Shown one piece after another: positions 27,075 to 38,310 of a stretch of DNA of 64,000 nt; the stretch's first letter is position 1, and every line of letters starts with the position of its first letter. The notes below the pieces were generated by a model that ran no database searches, had not been told where the DNA came from, and saw only the letters and a program-made list of their open reading frames with translations. The DNA comes from Acinetobacter sp. NCu2D-2 (lineage in GTDB: Bacteria > Pseudomonadota > Gammaproteobacteria > Pseudomonadales > Moraxellaceae). The DNA is taken from contig NZ_CP015594.1 in NCBI RefSeq assembly GCF_001647675.1, forward strand, positions 620,001 to 684,000. Direction: 5' to 3'. Both the position numbers and the translations under genes were made by a program.

Positions 27075-27503
27075 ATGAAAAAAATACGACCGTCGCTGAC
27101 CTTGGCTTTATTAGAAGCCCGCGAAGCGCTCATGACACATTTTCGCCCTGAGCTTAATGAGATTGGCTTAACAGAACAACAATGGCGTGTAATTCGAACT
27201 TTGGCTCAACATGAAGAGCTTGATAGTACCAGCTTGGCAGAAAAAGCCTGCATTTTAAAACCAAGTCTTACTGGTATTATTAATCGCATGTCGGAGATGG
27301 ATTTGATCGCACGTCATCGTTCTGAAACTGATCAACGTTTTAGTTATATTTCTTTAACTGAAGCGGGGCGTGAAATTTTTGCCAAAATGTCAGTGCGAAT
27401 GGAACAGCGTTATCAGGACATTCAAAACCGACTGGGCGATGAAAAAATGCAGCAACTGCTGGATTTATTAGATGAAGCTAAAAAGTTAAAACGCCAACTT
27501 TAG
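27075..27503 (+). CDS. MarR-family regulator, HpaR-like (copy 2)
   Basis: Protein of 142 aa, by eye about 60% identical to the regulator at 966-1391 over its whole length (same TLALLxxREALMTHFRP start, GLTEQQWR, ACILKPSLTGIINRM recognition region). Recognition-helix residues are largely conserved, so both may bind the same TTAATATRTTAA operators. No such palindrome lies directly before this gene. One of the two is the HpaR ortholog; the other may respond to a different ligand. Followed by a strong terminator. Confidence 0.85.
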   Translation: MKKIRPSLTLALLEAREALMTHFRPELNEIGLTEQQWRVIRTLAQHEELDSTSLAEKACILKPSLTGIINRMSEMDLIARHRSETDQRFSYISLTEAGREIFAKMSVRMEQRYQDIQNRLGDEKMQQLLDLLDEAKKLKRQL

Positions 27504-27508
27504 AGCAC

Positions 27509-27540
27509 AAAAAATGCCTGATTCGTCAGGCATTTTTTTT
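27509..27540 (+). terminator. Rho-independent terminator after the second HpaR-like gene
   Basis: ATGCCTGATTCGTCAGGCAT hairpin flanked by an A-run and eight T. It closes the catabolic region and could work in both directions. Confidence 0.92.
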
Positions 27541-27576
27541 ATCAATTTAAAAAAATTATAAATTGAGTATCTGGGA

Positions 27577-27771
27577 TTAAAGCTCACGCCACACGTCGTT
27601 TTCATCTTTTAAAGACACAGTGAAATTAAATGAATCATCTGTGCTCACTAAAAGTGAGGTCGGTGTTTGCATCACAACTTTAAGGACAGTGCCAGCATCA
27701 AAAATCAAAGGCTCACAATTTTCCTTTTCCAAGGTCACTGGCTTTAATAATTCGATTACAGAGCTTTCCAT
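27577..27771 (-). CDS. Small 64-aa protein of unknown function
   Basis: Begins MESSVIELLKPVTLEKENCE and ends ENDVWREL; predicted mostly β with no membrane segment or signal. Start placed at 27771 because GGGGA is correctly spaced before this ATG; an in-frame TTG lies 15 bases upstream. Single-gene unit convergent with the hpaR-like gene. I do not recognise a named family. Confidence 0.6.
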   Translation of the reverse strand: MESSVIELLKPVTLEKENCEPLIFDAGTVLKVVMQTPTSLLVSTDDSFNFTVSLKDENDVWREL

Positions 27772-27786
27772 TGACTCATTCCCCAA

Positions 27787-28260
27787 AGTGTATGTTCTAA
27801 ACTGATCATAGCATGAATATTTTTAATATTTGCACGTTCAGCGTATCTGGCAAAACCAAAATCAGATTTTGTGTAGATGATTATATGAAAATAAGTGCTA
27901 CAGTAAAGTCCGAAACGTATCAATTATGTACTTATTTTAAATAAAGAAATCTTAAATCATGCTGACCATTCAAGCATTTATTCTACCGCTCAAATTGTAC
28001 TCAATGGTCATATTGGGCTATTTAATCAGAAATATATTTCAAATGTAGACAGATACCCGATAACTGGTTAAATCAGCAGATGTTTTGAGTAAAATATTCA
28101 ACATTTCATTGGATAGTCTTTTATTTCCAACAGGGCTTGTATCAAACTGAATCTAAAGACGAAGAAATTTGAGTCAAGCATTTCAAAAGTGGATTACACT
28201 GCTCCACATAAGCGATAACATCGTTCATAAATTGAAAAGAATAAGGAGTATTCATCGACT
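27787..28260. other. Intergenic region before the SbmA-like gene
   Basis: 474 bases. A 29-codon frame (27959-28048, hydrophobic) has no convincing ribosome site. The stretch must hold promoters for the small leftward gene and the SbmA-like gene, which has AAGGAG 12 bases upstream of its ATG. No other feature seen. Confidence 0.4.
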
Positions 28261-29454
28261 ATGTTCAAGTCTTTTTTTCCAAAACCACTCTGGTTTTTTA
28301 GCAGCCTCGTTCTGTATTTTTTTATTCATTTAGGAATTTGGCATAGCGGTGGTTCGGGCTGGGGAACCTATGTGGGTTTTCCTGAAGGCTATACTGAACA
28401 AACTTTACCGATTGGTGTTAGCCGTTTCTGGTCGGCACAATTTTTATGGTTCTATTTATGGTACTTCGTCGCGACTGCGCTATTTGCATTGTTTTGGCAT
28501 TTTAAAGAACATCATCCTTGGCAGCGTTGGTCCATTTGGGGCTCGTCTTTTATCTTGTTTAACATTTGGTATGGCGTACAGGTCAATGTGGTGTTAAACG
28601 AGTGGTATAGCCCGTTTTATGACTCCATCCAAAGAATGCTCACCAATGGTGGCGGTGATGTTGCAGACCTGTATGCGGGGGCAGTGACCTTTATTTATAT
28701 TGCGATGGTCTATGTAACTTTTGCCGTCTTTAATTTATTCTTTGTCAGCCATTATGTATTCCGTTGGCGTACTGCAATGAATAACTACTACACCGCACAT
28801 TGGGAGCAGTTACGTCATATTGAAGGTGCATCACAGCGTATTCAGGAAGACACCATGCGCTTTGCAAAAACCACTGAAGAACTAGGTGTTTCCCTGATTG
28901 AATCCTTAATGCTGCTCATGGCATTTTTACCAGTACTTTATACGCTGTCGAGTCATGTCAAAACGCTTCCTATCATTGGAGAGGTGACCCATGCGCTCAT
29001 GTGGGCAGCCATTGGTTGGGCGGTGTTTGGTACGGTATTATTAATGACAGTCGGGATTAAATTGCCAGGTTTGGAATTTAATAACCAGAAGGTGGAAGCC
29101 GCTTATCGTAAAGAATTGGTTTATGGTGAAGATCATGCAGATCGCGCGCATCCACTACTTTTACAAGAACTGTTTAGCCGTGTACGCGTGAATTATTTCC
29201 GTTTGTATTTCCACTATGCGTATTTCAATATGGTGCGTATTTGGTATCTACAACTCGATAATATTTACGGCTTATTCATTTTGTTCCCAAGTATCGCGGC
29301 AGGTGCGATTACACTGGGTCTGATGATGCAAATCTTAAATGTATTCGGTAAAGTCCGAGAGTCGTTCCAATACTTGATTATGTCGTGGCCTAAAATTATT
29401 GAACTGCTTTCAATCTATAAACGTTTAAAAGCATTTGAGTCGAATTTGCATTAA
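28261..29454 (+). CDS. sbmA: SbmA/BacA-family peptide transporter
   Basis: Inner-membrane protein of 397 aa, close to E. coli SbmA (406). The opening [19 protein letters not shown], the segment [12 protein letters not shown] and [35 protein letters not shown] are hallmarks of the family, with about seven or eight membrane segments and no ABC ATPase domain. It imports peptide antibiotics (microcins, bleomycin, proline-rich peptides) driven by the proton gradient. Ribosome site AAGGAG. Single gene, terminator after it. Confidence 0.92.
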   Translation: MFKSFFPKPLWFFSSLVLYFFIHLGIWHSGGSGWGTYVGFPEGYTEQTLPIGVSRFWSAQFLWFYLWYFVATALFALFWHFKEHHPWQRWSIWGSSFILFNIWYGVQVNVVLNEWYSPFYDSIQRMLTNGGGDVADLYAGAVTFIYIAMVYVTFAVFNLFFVSHYVFRWRTAMNNYYTAHWEQLRHIEGASQRIQEDTMRFAKTTEELGVSLIESLMLLMAFLPVLYTLSSHVKTLPIIGEVTHALMWAAIGWAVFGTVLLMTVGIKLPGLEFNNQKVEAAYRKELVYGEDHADRAHPLLLQELFSRVRVNYFRLYFHYAYFNMVRIWYLQLDNIYGLFILFPSIAAGAITLGLMMQILNVFGKVRESFQYLIMSWPKIIELLSIYKRLKAFESNLH

Positions 29455-29474
29455 TTTTTCAAATTTGAACCTAT

Positions 29475-29512
29475 TCGGATGTGTTGTTGAGATGCATCCG
29501 ATTTTTTTTTAT
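29475..29512 (+). terminator. Rho-independent terminator of the SbmA-like gene
   Basis: TCGGATG pairs with CATCCGA around a 12-base loop, followed by a run of nine or more T, about 20 bases after the stop codon. Confidence 0.82.
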
Positions 29513-29571
29513 TTTTTAAATTTTCTAATCCGACGAATGACAGATCAATTTAGCTTTTTTTAGCTTTTACC

Positions 29572-29597
29572 TCCCAATATTGGGATATGAGCGCTCA
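29572..29597. repeat. Two adjacent palindromes in the sbmA-lipoprotein gap
   Basis: TCCCAATATTGGGA (29572-29585) and TGAGCGCTCA (29588-29597) are perfect palindromes separated by two bases. They sit upstream of the candidate small RNA and may be protein-binding sites. Confidence 0.45.
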
Positions 29598-29689
29598 ATA
29601 TTCATGCCTAAGATGAACTAACCAACGGTGATGGTGCTAATTTCCATAACGATATGTATTAAAAAAATAAAAGTACAAATATGGGGGAA

Positions 29690-29818
29690 ATTATCTTAAC
29701 TTTGCTCATGATGTGTCAGACCTCTCCCTATAGAGCTATGACAGATTATGACTGACCACTGTCTCGCGGGGGCATTGCGGATCAAAGAAGTGAGTGGTTA
29801 CTTCTTTGATCTTTTTTT
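29690..29818 (+). ncRNA. Candidate intergenic small RNA
   Basis: A 12-bp perfect stem GATCAAAGAAGT / ACTTCTTTGATC (29780-29811) followed by seven T ends a stretch with no ORF and with its own GC-richer segment (CGCGGGGGCATTGCGG). A terminator here has no gene to terminate: the SbmA-like gene already has one 300 bases earlier. A small RNA with this hairpin as its 3' end is the simplest reading. The 5' end is unknown; TATAGA at about 29729 could be a -10. No Rfam family recognised. Confidence 0.45.
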
Positions 29819-30063
29819 ATGGTGTAGATTTGATCTGCATTCTTTCATTAGCTTAAAGCTGTTCATAATTAAGTCACTGATCTGTTTAGTAAAATCTTAT
29901 TTCTAAGATACTTAGATTATTCATTCTTGGTTTATTCTTTTCAAATGCCTAGCTTTTTGATGCCAAATTTGAAATAAATTTCTACGTGAATCAATATCTT
30001 GTGTTTGTTGTTTAAGTATTTTTCAGTTATGTTATGCCAATGCTTTGGCTTGAGAATAATAAT

Positions 30064-31074
30064 GTGAAACTCAAACTGATAATACTCACAACAATAATGT
30101 TTGGCTTAGCAGCATGTCAGTCGACAGGACGCGTTCAGAAAGACCCGATGACAGACTATGCAACGCCACAAGAAATGATGATTAAAAAAGGTTTGAACTT
30201 GGACGATGGATCGGCAAAGGATTATGTCTATCTATGGGATGCAAAATCGGGTACGCCAGCAAATCATGCTTTATTGCCAAGAACGACGGTAAGTCAATAT
30301 TGTCATGCCAAAGGTGGAACCTTGGTGCTGTCATATAAGAGCCAACTCCGTTTAGTCAATCATGCGGCACAAAAGAAACGCTTAGCGGCAGATCGTCGTT
30401 TGGCTCAAGGGATTGGTGCGTATAAATGTAAGCTCAGCAATGATCAGTATTGGATTGTTTCCATTGAGCCTATGTCTGAAAAGCAAATCGATAAGAGCAA
30501 TACCAGCCGTTCAGTGAAGTTACTCAGTAAAGTCATGACTATGGCAGAAGCTCGTCAATTTTATCGTGGCGCTGCGGTACTCGATCGTAAAGTTGAACCG
30601 CCCGTAAAAGCAGCTAGCAAGGCTGCAACTAAAGAGCAGACTAAGAAAGAAAAAGAAGCTGCGCTGAAAGATCAGCTAAAAGACGTTCCGAATAAAGAAG
30701 TCCCTGCCAAAGAGATTAAAGCACCAGTGGTTGAGGCACTGCCTGCACCTGTCATTGCAAATACGGTTGAAACCACTCAACAGCAGCAAACACGACTGTA
30801 TGTGGCTGCACGTCGCGATATTAATGCGGGCAGAAATGTAACCAATGCCTGTAACAATGCTCAGCGCGCCTATAGTCTTGGTAAGCAGCAGGGTGCAGAA
30901 GGGACACGTATTTATACCGAGTCTGGCATGTTGGTGGCACGTTGTCTGAATAGCATTCCTTCGTATGGCAGCCGTATTCCAAATGCCAAAGGGCAAGCAA
31001 AACGGATATTGACCAACTTAGCCAATAACTATAATCATTCAGGTGCGAAGAATATGCTTCGGCAGATGAAATAA
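30064..31074 (+). CDS. Lipoprotein with Lys/Ala-rich linker
   Basis: A GTG start at 30064 gives a clean lipoprotein signal, KLKLIILTTIMFGLAAC, with the lipobox LAAC; the frame could also start at ATG 30034, which would give a longer polar lead. The mature protein (about 320 aa) has an N-terminal domain with two Cys (YCHAKGGTLVL, YKCKLS), a low-complexity charged linker rich in Lys, Ala and Glu (about residues 180-230) and a helical C-terminal domain. Probably anchored in the outer membrane with the linker crossing the periplasm. No named family recognised. Confidence 0.75.
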   Translation: MKLKLIILTTIMFGLAACQSTGRVQKDPMTDYATPQEMMIKKGLNLDDGSAKDYVYLWDAKSGTPANHALLPRTTVSQYCHAKGGTLVLSYKSQLRLVNHAAQKKRLAADRRLAQGIGAYKCKLSNDQYWIVSIEPMSEKQIDKSNTSRSVKLLSKVMTMAEARQFYRGAAVLDRKVEPPVKAASKAATKEQTKKEKEAALKDQLKDVPNKEVPAKEIKAPVVEALPAPVIANTVETTQQQQTRLYVAARRDINAGRNVTNACNNAQRAYSLGKQQGAEGTRIYTESGMLVARCLNSIPSYGSRIPNAKGQAKRILTNLANNYNHSGAKNMLRQMK

Positions 31075-31085
31075 CTTCCTACTTT

Positions 31086-31116
31086 AAAAGCCCATCCATG
31101 AGATGGGCTTTTTTAT
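31086..31116 (+). terminator. Rho-independent terminator after the lipoprotein gene
   Basis: AAGCCCATCCATGAGATGGGCTT hairpin (stem GCCCATC/GATGGGC) with T-run, 12 bases past the stop codon. Confidence 0.9.
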
Positions 31117-31214
31117 ATCTCATATCATTACGACTCAAGTTTTACACACGCATAACAGGGTTGTGGCTTGGGTTTGTGTTAAAAGTACCGTATTCATTTT
31201 AGGTATTTAGATTT

Positions 31215-31730
31215 ATGTCATTTCGTTTAAAAGCATCATTTAAAAATAATCGTACAGTTTTCAAGGCTGCACTTTTGGCTTCTACTATGATGTTTACGGC
31301 TCAAACCGCTTCGGCAAGTATAGCTCAAGAGCAACTGAGTTCTTGCTTGGTAAAAGCAACGACAGCAGCAGATAAAACCAGTGTTCTACAATGGACTTTT
31401 GCAGCACTGGCAACGCACCCTGATTTAAAGGCTTTTGCACAAGTAAGTGAGGCTCAAAAAGAGCAACTGGACAAAAACTTTGCAGCTGTGGTGCAGCGTA
31501 TATTGGTTGAGCAATGTTCGACTCAGGCGAAAGCTGTGATTCAAGCGGATGGTGTTGAAGGTATTGGGGCAAGTTTCCAAGAGCTTGGGCAAATTACAGG
31601 TGAAGAGATTTTGAAAAATCCTGAAATTAAGAGTCAGCTTAAAGGCGTGTTGAAGTATCTGGATTTGAATAAGTTGGTGATGACGTTTTTAACCCCAGAT
31701 ATTTGGAATAAGTTGGGGGCGATACGTTAA
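31215..31730 (+). CDS. Secreted or periplasmic protein of unknown function (171 aa)
   Basis: A signal peptide (TVFKAALLASTMMFTAQTASA, likely cut before SIAQEQ) leads a helical mature protein of about 137 aa with two Cys (SSCLVK, VEQCST) that could form a disulfide. No catalytic motif is visible. Lies after the lipoprotein gene with its own leader and converges with a small membrane protein gene. Confidence 0.75.
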   Translation: MSFRLKASFKNNRTVFKAALLASTMMFTAQTASASIAQEQLSSCLVKATTAADKTSVLQWTFAALATHPDLKAFAQVSEAQKEQLDKNFAAVVQRILVEQCSTQAKAVIQADGVEGIGASFQELGQITGEEILKNPEIKSQLKGVLKYLDLNKLVMTFLTPDIWNKLGAIR

Positions 31731-31739
31731 AACATGTGC

Positions 31740-31961
31740 CTATTTTAAAATGGTAGCGATGATCTTAAGCAGCCAAATAATGGGATAGGCAATCATTTCT
31801 CCAATATGTAATAGCTGAGATCCTTTGTGGTCTTTAGTTTCCTTATGATGCATGGAAAATAAATAGCTTCTCGATCTAGGATGAATCAACAAGATAATGA
31901 TCGAGATGGTAAATATCCCGATGGCAGTTTGAATGATTGTGAGCAGAAGGTCGGGTGTCAT
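31740..31961 (-). CDS. Small membrane protein (73 aa)
   Basis: Two hydrophobic segments (LLLTIIQTAIGIFTISIIILLI and MIAYPIIWLLKIIATIL) separated by a basic, His-rich loop (HPRSRSYLFSMHHKETKDHKG). Starts at ATG with a weak upstream site. Its promoter side faces the IS3 copy inserted 50 bases upstream, which may have cut its regulatory region. No family recognised. Confidence 0.6.
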   Translation of the reverse strand: MTPDLLLTIIQTAIGIFTISIIILLIHPRSRSYLFSMHHKETKDHKGSQLLHIGEMIAYPIIWLLKIIATILK

Positions 31962-32354
31962 TTTTGTTTTTCTTTGGTGTTTTTGATTTTATAGCATGTT
32001 CTAAATCCTCTGGTAATCCCCCCTAAAAATAATAGGATCTAAAAGTAGAATTTTCTCTTAAGATACGAGCAGGAGATTCTGCATGAAAACATCTAAATTT
32101 ACTGACAGTCAGATCATGTCCATCTTGAAACAGGCAGAATCTGGTACACCTGTAGCGACCCTTTGCCGTGAACACGGCATGAGTAATGCTACCTTTTATA
32201 AATGGCGTGCCAAATATGGTGGTATGGATACATCATTAATGGCTCGACTGAAAGAGCTAGAAGCCGTGTTAGCGGCAGTGTAAAAATGACCCCCTAATGG
32301 CATTTAAAAACTGACCCCCTTGGTTAATATAGCGGTCATTTTGGACTGCTCAAC

Positions 32355-34147
<1,793 letters not shown>

Positions 34148-34302
34148 TATGAGATCAAAGGGGTCAATTTTACTTTGCCATTTGTAAGGTAAAAGGGGGC
34201 AATTTTAGAATGCCGTTGACAGCCCGAAAATACCAGACTTAAAAAGATGTATGCGGAAGAGCGATTAAAGGCCGAAATCATCCAGGAAGCGATGGCAAAA
34301 AA

Positions 34303-35118
34303 GTGGTAAAGCCATCTTGCCGGCGTAAGATGGCACAACAGGCAGTTGCCCAGCATGCCATTAGTATTCGTTTGGCTTGTAAAGCATTTGGCATTAGTGA
34401 AACCTGCTACCGCTATCAAGCCAAACTCAGCGATGACAATGCACTCATTGCTGAACAGCTCATTGAACTCACTGAGGAAAATTCCGACTGGGGCTTTGGT
34501 TTGTGCTTCTCGTATTTACGGCATGTTGAGAGTTGCTGCTGGAATCACAAGCGGGTTTACCGCATTTACTGTGAGTTGGCACTGAATCTGCGTATTAAAC
34601 CGAGAAGAAGACTAAAACGGCATGCGCCTGAACCATTGAAAGAACCAATCCGAGAAAATCAGGTTTGGTCATTAGATTTTATGCATGATCAGCTTTCCGA
34701 TGGTCGCAAGTTTCGATTATTGAATGTGATTGATGATTACCGCCGCGAAGGCCTAGCCATTGAAGCAGGGTTCTCATTGCCCACAATCAGGGTTATTCGT
34801 ACGTTGAATCAATTGCTGGAGTGGAGAGAAAAACCGTTAGTGATCCGATGCGATAATGGTCCCGAATTTATCAGTCACGAATTTGTGCGCTGGGCTACTG
34901 AGCACGGTATTCGTATTGAATATATTCAACCGGGTAAGCCACAGCAGAATGCGTATATTGAACGCTATAATCGGACCATACGTTATAGTTGGCTGAGCAA
35001 GCATTTATTTGATACTTTGGATGAAGTACAAGATTATGCAACAAACTGGTTGTGGCATTACAACCATGAAAGACCACATCAAGCTAACAAAGGAAAGCCA
35101 CCTCTAATGGCTGCTTAA
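34303..35118 (+). CDS. IS3-family transposase OrfB (271 aa)
   Basis: Starts at a GTG inside the A-run at the end of orfA. Catalytic residues: first Asp in [11 protein letters not shown], second in [11 protein letters not shown], Glu in [17 protein letters not shown]. The tail [17 protein letters not shown] is typical of the IS407-like branch. The frame is intact, but because its orfA is split, no OrfAB fusion can be made from this copy. Confidence 0.93.
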   Translation: MVKPSCRRKMAQQAVAQHAISIRLACKAFGISETCYRYQAKLSDDNALIAEQLIELTEENSDWGFGLCFSYLRHVESCCWNHKRVYRIYCELALNLRIKPRRRLKRHAPEPLKEPIRENQVWSLDFMHDQLSDGRKFRLLNVIDDYRREGLAIEAGFSLPTIRVIRTLNQLLEWREKPLVIRCDNGPEFISHEFVRWATEHGIRIEYIQPGKPQQNAYIERYNRTIRYSWLSKHLFDTLDEVQDYATNWLWHYNHERPHQANKGKPPLMAA

Positions 35119-35401
35119 CCTCTACTTTTAACTTCGGTTATTTATGGGAGGATTACCGGTACTATTTAATAAATTTGAAAAATGAGGAATTAAGAATAGA
35201 AGTAATTGATGTTTTTCGTAATAGTTTAGAGATAAAGGTATCTCCAAGAAATAGTGAGAAAGTGCAACTAAAACATATTCTTTTTAAAAATTATGGTTTT
35301 CAAATTCAAATGGAAGGTTTTGAGAAGCTAAATTTTTATATTTATGATGAAATTTGTGTTGTTTTGACAACACTTAATAGAAGTAGAAATTTAGGTATAA
35401 A

Positions 35402-36736
35402 GAGACTGTAAATTAAATTGTGTAATTGCCTGAATTTGCTATGTTCATATTCACAACGGAGTCAGGCAACATGATGAACGAACAAAAACTAAAAGACTTT
35501 GCAGCAGAATTTGCTAAAGGAATCAAAACAGAAGACGATCTCAATCAATTCACCCGATTATTGACTAAACTCACTGTTGAAACGGCTCTCAATGCCGAAC
35601 TTACCGAACATCTCGGACATGAAAAGAATGCTCGTAAGAACGGTTCAAATGCTCGTAACGGTTATTCCAGTAAGACCGTGCTGAGCGATGATGGTGAGAT
35701 TGAGATCACCACACCACGAGATCGTGATGGCACATTTGAGCCACAACTAATTAAAAAGAATGAGAAGCACTGCTTCGCAAGGCGTATCACGCAAATGGAT
35801 AGCCAAATTCTATCCCTTTATGCCAAAGGCATGACTACCCGTGAAATCGTGGCTACTTTCAAAGAAATGTACGATGCTGATGTATCTCCAACGCTTATTT
35901 CCAAGGTGACTGATGCTGTTAAGGAGCAAGTCGCTGAATGGCAAAACCGTCCGCTGGATGCACTCTATCCCATCGTCTATATGGACTGTATTGTAGTTAA
36001 AGTCCGTCATAATGGCAGTGTTATCAACAAGGCTGTATTCCTTGCCTTAGGCATTAATCTTGATGGACAGAAAGAACTGCTCGGCATGTGGATGGCTGAG
36101 AATGAAGGTGCAAAGTTCTGGCTGAATGTCCTGACTGAGCTTAAAAACCGAGGGTTGCAGGATATTCTGATCGCCTGTGTGGATGGACTAAAAGGCTTTC
36201 CTGATGCCATTAACAGCGTATACCCGCAAACCCATATCCAGCTGTGCATTATCCATATGCTGCGTAACAGCTTGAAATACGTATCATGGAAAGATTACAA
36301 GGCCGTCACTCAGGATTTAAAAGCCGTTTATCAGTCACCTACTGAAGAGGCAGCCTTGATGGCCATGGATCAATTCGCCCAAACATGGGATGACAAGTAC
36401 CCACAGATCAGCAAAAGCTGGCGTACACACTGGGAGAATCTAAATACCTTCTTTGCTTATCCAGCCGAGATACGCAAAGCCATCTATACCACCAATGCGA
36501 TCGAATCATTAAACAGCGTAATACGTCAGGCGATCAAAAAGCGTAAAGTCTTTCCAACGGATGATTCTGTACGTAAAGTGATTTACCTGGCAATTGATGC
36601 AGCGTCTAAAAAGTGGAATATGCCTATTCGCGACTGGCGTTTAGCCATGAGCCGCTTTATTATTGAATTCGGTGACCGCTTAAGCAATCACCTTTAAATT
36701 TATGAAAAGCAATTACACAAAATTATTTACAGGCTC
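35402..36736 (+). mobile_element. IS256-family element (1335 bp)
   Basis: Ends GAGACTGTAAATTAAATTGT and, inverted, GAGCCTGTAAATAATTTTGT. Flanked by a perfect 8-bp target duplication GGTATAAA (35394-35401 and 36737-36744). Carries one intact transposase gene. Confidence 0.96.
35471..36697 (+). CDS. IS256-family transposase
   Basis: Protein of 408 aa from the ATG at 35471 (a longer frame from 35426 overlaps the terminal region). MULE/DDE transposase: first Asp in YPIVYMDCIVVKVR, second in LIACVDGLKGFPDAI, Glu in TTNAIESLNSVIRQAIKKRK. The N-terminal EHLGHEKN...ARNGYSSKTV segment is a family hallmark. Intact and flanked by good repeats, so likely active or recently active. Confidence 0.96.
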   Translation: MMNEQKLKDFAAEFAKGIKTEDDLNQFTRLLTKLTVETALNAELTEHLGHEKNARKNGSNARNGYSSKTVLSDDGEIEITTPRDRDGTFEPQLIKKNEKHCFARRITQMDSQILSLYAKGMTTREIVATFKEMYDADVSPTLISKVTDAVKEQVAEWQNRPLDALYPIVYMDCIVVKVRHNGSVINKAVFLALGINLDGQKELLGMWMAENEGAKFWLNVLTELKNRGLQDILIACVDGLKGFPDAINSVYPQTHIQLCIIHMLRNSLKYVSWKDYKAVTQDLKAVYQSPTEEAALMAMDQFAQTWDDKYPQISKSWRTHWENLNTFFAYPAEIRKAIYTTNAIESLNSVIRQAIKKRKVFPTDDSVRKVIYLAIDAASKKWNMPIRDWRLAMSRFIIEFGDRLSNHL

Positions 36737-36784
36737 GGTATAAATGAAAGTAATCAAGCAGATTTTATAGAAATTGAATTAAAA

Positions 36785-36814
36785 GAAAACCCGCTCTAAA
36801 GCGGGTTTTCTTTT
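36785..36814. terminator. Bidirectional terminator between the gene remnant and gatB
   Basis: GAAAACCCGCT-CTAA-AGCGGGTTTTC with T-runs in both directions; the stop codon of the remnant lies in the loop. Confidence 0.9.
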
Positions 36815-36828
36815 AAAGAAAGATCAAA

Positions 36829-38310
36829 TCAACCAATCAATTTTTTCATTAATTCATTCACTTGTGCAGGGTTGGCTTTACCTTTCGCTGCCTTCATGAC
36901 TTGACCTACAAGACCGTTAAAGGCTTTCTCTTTACCAGATTTATACTCTTCAACCATCTTCTCGTTGGCAGCAAGTACGTCCTTAATAATTGCTTCAATT
37001 GCGCCTGTATCAGTTTCCTGTTTCAAGCCTTTTTCAGCAATAATCTCGTCCGCAGTTTTGCCTTCTTCCCACATAAAGCCGAAGACTTGTTTTGCAATCT
37101 TGCCGTTAATGGTGTTGTCCACAATACGTGCAATCATGCCACCCAATTTTTCAGCAGATACAGGAGAATCAGCTAATTCTAAGCCTGCTTTGTTTAAAGC
37201 ACCTGAGAATTCGCCCATTACCCAGTTTGCAGACACTTTACCTTGTGCAGCACCGCCAGCAGCTTTCACCACGTCTTCATAAAACTCTGACATTTCACGA
37301 GTCAGCGTTAATACATGAGCATCGTACTCAGTCACGCCAAAGTCCGCGACGAAACGAGCACGACGTGCAGCAGGAAGCTCAGGCATGGTTGCTTTAATCA
37401 CTTCAATTTGCTCGTCTGCGATGATGACAGGTAACAAGTCTGGGTCAGGGAAGTAGCGGTAATCGTTCGCTTCTTCTTTAGAACGCATAGAACGCGTTTC
37501 CATTTTCACAGGGTCGAACAAACGTGTTTCTTGGTCGATGGTACCGTCCCATTCCAAGATTTCCATTTGACGTTCAATTTCAACATTGATCGCTTGTTCA
37601 ATGAAACGGAATGAGTTGAGGTTTTTAAGCTCACAACGTGTACCGAATGGTTGACCCGGACGACGTAAAGACACGTTACAATCGGCACGGAATGAACCTT
37701 CTGCCATGTTACCGTCAGAAATACCTAACCAACGCACAAGCGTGTGAATCGCTTTAATATAGGCAACTGCTTCTTCAACCGAACGCATATCCGGTTCAGA
37801 GACGATTTCAAGCAATGGAGTACCTGCACGGTTTAAGTCGATACCAGATTGACCTTCGAATTGGTCGTGGATCGATTTACCCGCATCTTCCTCAAGGTGC
37901 GCACGTGTTACGCCAATGCGTTTAACCGTACCATCTTCAAGTTGGATGTCGATATGACCCAAGCCCACAATTGGATTATCCATTTGGCTGATTTGATAAC
38001 CTTTTGGCGAGTCAGGGTAGAAATAGTTTTTACGCGCGAATACAGAAGCTTGGTCGATGTAAGCATCGATCCCTAAACCAAAGCGAATCGCAAGATCAAC
38101 GACTTCTTTGTTGAGTACAGGCAAAACACCCGGCATTGCAAGGTCAACTAGGCTCGCTTGCGTATTTGGGTCTTGACCAAATTCAGTCGATGAACCTGAG
38201 AAAATTTTGGTATTGGTTGCAAGCTGAGTGTGAATCTCGATACCAATGACAACTTCCCAACCATCAATCAGGTTAGATTTTGGTTTAGCAGATTTTTGAG
38301 CTTGAGCCAT
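36829..38310 (-). CDS. gatB: Aspartyl/glutamyl-tRNA amidotransferase subunit B
   Basis: Protein of 493 aa. N-terminal catalytic domain with [22 protein letters not shown], metal/ATP-site residues in [20 protein letters not shown] and the tRNA-binding [27 protein letters not shown]-terminal YqeY-like domain from about residue 350. Phosphorylates and transamidates Glu-tRNA(Gln) and/or Asp-tRNA(Asn) using ammonia from GatA. Directly abuts gatA (stop and start share one base), so translation is coupled. Confidence 0.97.
   Translation of the reverse strand: MAQAQKSAKPKSNLIDGWEVVIGIEIHTQLATNTKIFSGSSTEFGQDPNTQASLVDLAMPGVLPVLNKEVVDLAIRFGLGIDAYIDQASVFARKNYFYPDSPKGYQISQMDNPIVGLGHIDIQLEDGTVKRIGVTRAHLEEDAGKSIHDQFEGQSGIDLNRAGTPLLEIVSEPDMRSVEEAVAYIKAIHTLVRWLGISDGNMAEGSFRADCNVSLRRPGQPFGTRCELKNLNSFRFIEQAINVEIERQMEILEWDGTIDQETRLFDPVKMETRSMRSKEEANDYRYFPDPDLLPVIIADEQIEVIKATMPELPAARRARFVADFGVTEYDAHVLTLTREMSEFYEDVVKAAGGAAQGKVSANWVMGEFSGALNKAGLELADSPVSAEKLGGMIARIVDNTINGKIAKQVFGFMWEEGKTADEIIAEKGLKQETDTGAIEAIIKDVLAANEKMVEEYKSGKEKAFNGLVGQVMKAAKGKANPAQVNELMKKLIG

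Larger units (their letters stand above)
35158..36799 (+). pseudogene. Gene remnant cut by IS3 (5') and split by IS256
   Basis: From the IS3 end at 35157 an open frame runs (NLKNEELRIEVIDVFRNSLE...) to 35401, where the IS256-family element is inserted. Removing that element and one copy of its 8-bp duplication restores the frame: ...NRSRNLGI joins NESNQADFIEIELKENPL and stops at 36799 inside the bidirectional terminator shared with gatB. About 97 residues remain and the original start is lost under the IS3 copy. The sequence is much more AT-rich than its neighbours. No family recognised; size and composition recall immunity-type or other accessory proteins, which is only a guess. Confidence 0.75.

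Noticed and set aside
27959..28048. 29-codon hydrophobic ORF before the SbmA-like gene
   Set aside because: No good ribosome site and too short to separate from chance in this AT-rich stretch.
31184..31197. AAAAGTACCG, similar to the HpaA half-site
   Set aside because: Diverges after the core and has no partner 21 bp away; next to an unrelated exported protein gene.
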